Shown one piece after another: positions 5,397 through 5,590 of a stretch of 5,590 nt of DNA. Origin of the DNA: Helicobacteraceae bacterium (lineage in GTDB: Bacteria; Campylobacterota; Campylobacteria; Campylobacterales; Sulfurimonadaceae). Positions within the stretch are counted from its first letter, which is position 1. Each line of letters starts with the position of its first letter. The translations under genes were made by a program, and so were the position numbers. Below the pieces are notes generated by a model. The model worked only from the letters and a program-made list of their open reading frames with translations, ran no database searches and was not told the origin of the DNA. The stretch is from contig JALUKO010000043.1 of the NCBI GenBank assembly GCA_027056525.1, forward strand, positions 1 to 5,590, in the 5' to 3' direction.

Positions 5397-5590
5397 CGTA
5401 ACTTTCTCCTTTTTGTTTGTGTGAGTTTTACAAGGGATGAAGAACTATGCTCATGCAATCCATATTTGTTCTCTATAATTATATCAGCTTTTCCCTCACA
5501 AAAGTCTCTCTTAAAGTTTTTTCCTGATTCGTTGGCAGATGTAGAGTAGTGCCACTTTAGATCTCTGAGTATTTGTGAATGAAGTTGAGG
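5393..5590 (-). CDS. C-terminal part of an unrecognised protein, truncated by the window edge
   Basis: The minus strand is open for 65 codons from the right edge to a TGA at 5395-5393, which overlaps the ATG of the membrane-protein gene (ATGA). The overlap, the open length in AT-rich DNA and the otherwise empty space argue that this is a real gene end. The visible part contains LRDLKWHYSTSANESGKNF, then RDFCEGKADIIIENKYG, and ends in a basic TKRRKLR tail. It has no membrane helix. The Asp (5506-5504) followed ten residues later by a hydrophobic strand and Glu-Asn-Lys (5473-5465) could fit the D...ExK core of restriction-endonuclease-like folds. That is a loose pattern match only. The start and most of the protein lie outside the window. 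Residues are counted from the window edge. Confidence 0.6.
   Translation of the reverse strand, partial: PQLHSQILRDLKWHYSTSANESGKNFKRDFCEGKADIIIENKYGLHEHSSSSLVKLTQTKRRKLR
5478..5483 (-). promoter_or_regulatory. Possible internal -10 box ahead of the membrane-protein gene
   Basis: The minus strand reads TATAAT here, 82 nt upstream of the ATG at 5396 and inside the preceding coding frame. The -35 position at a 17-nt spacer is GACTTT, a poor match. The surrounding TATAATTATA is self-complementary, so the same box also occurs on the + strand. It may give extra transcription of the downstream three genes, or be chance. Confidence 0.2.

Noticed and set aside
5393..5472. HPr-like look of NKYGLHEHSSSSLVKL in the partial right-edge gene
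   Set aside because: HPr has GLH[AT]RPA near its N-terminus with about 70 residues after it. Here the Arg-Pro is missing, and the protein ends about 20 residues after the segment.

Overview
The window looks like a chromosomal segment of a member of the Campylobacterota (epsilonproteobacteria; a Sulfurimonas/Sulfurovum-like bacterium is my best guess). The main support is the pair of a UPF0323-type lipoprotein and a glutathionylspermidine-synthase-like ATP-grasp protein, which I remember as neighbours in Campylobacter and Helicobacter. The low to moderate GC, the tightly packed overlapping genes and an exonuclease VII large subunit of about 416 residues also fit. The assignment rests on remembered families, not on a search.

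Left part (1-1310, AT-rich). The first 32 codons of a leftward gene, probably an XRE-type helix-turn-helix regulator, run off the left edge. A divergent intergenic region of about 105 bp carries two copies of a 12-mer, one of them inside a perfect 16-bp palindrome. A small secreted beta-barrel outer-membrane protein follows on the + strand. Next comes a type II toxin-antitoxin pair (ribbon-helix-helix antitoxin, RelE/ParE-fold toxin) with its own promoter, whose -10 box sits in a perfect 24-bp palindrome.

Middle part (1311-3204, higher GC). The toxin gene overlaps the start of xseA (exonuclease VII large subunit) by 4 nt. An FmdE-like protein follows xseA after 9 nt. No other obvious promoter is seen ahead of xseA, so toxin, antitoxin, nuclease subunit and FmdE-like protein appear to form one transcription unit. 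It ends in a 12-bp-stem hairpin between convergent genes.

Right part (3198-5590, minus strand). Four leftward genes are packed almost without gaps: the C-terminal 65 codons of an unrecognised protein entering from the right edge, a three-helix membrane protein, a UPF0323-type lipoprotein with a Ser-rich tail, and the ATP-grasp ligase. Two 4-nt overlaps and a 1-nt gap point to translational coupling. The set resembles the enterobacterial arrangement of a YjfC/YgiC ATP-grasp protein with a YjfM/YgiB-type envelope protein and a membrane partner; its biochemical role is not established.

No rRNA, tRNA, CRISPR array or insertion sequence was seen. No gene-free stretch exceeds about 105 bases.
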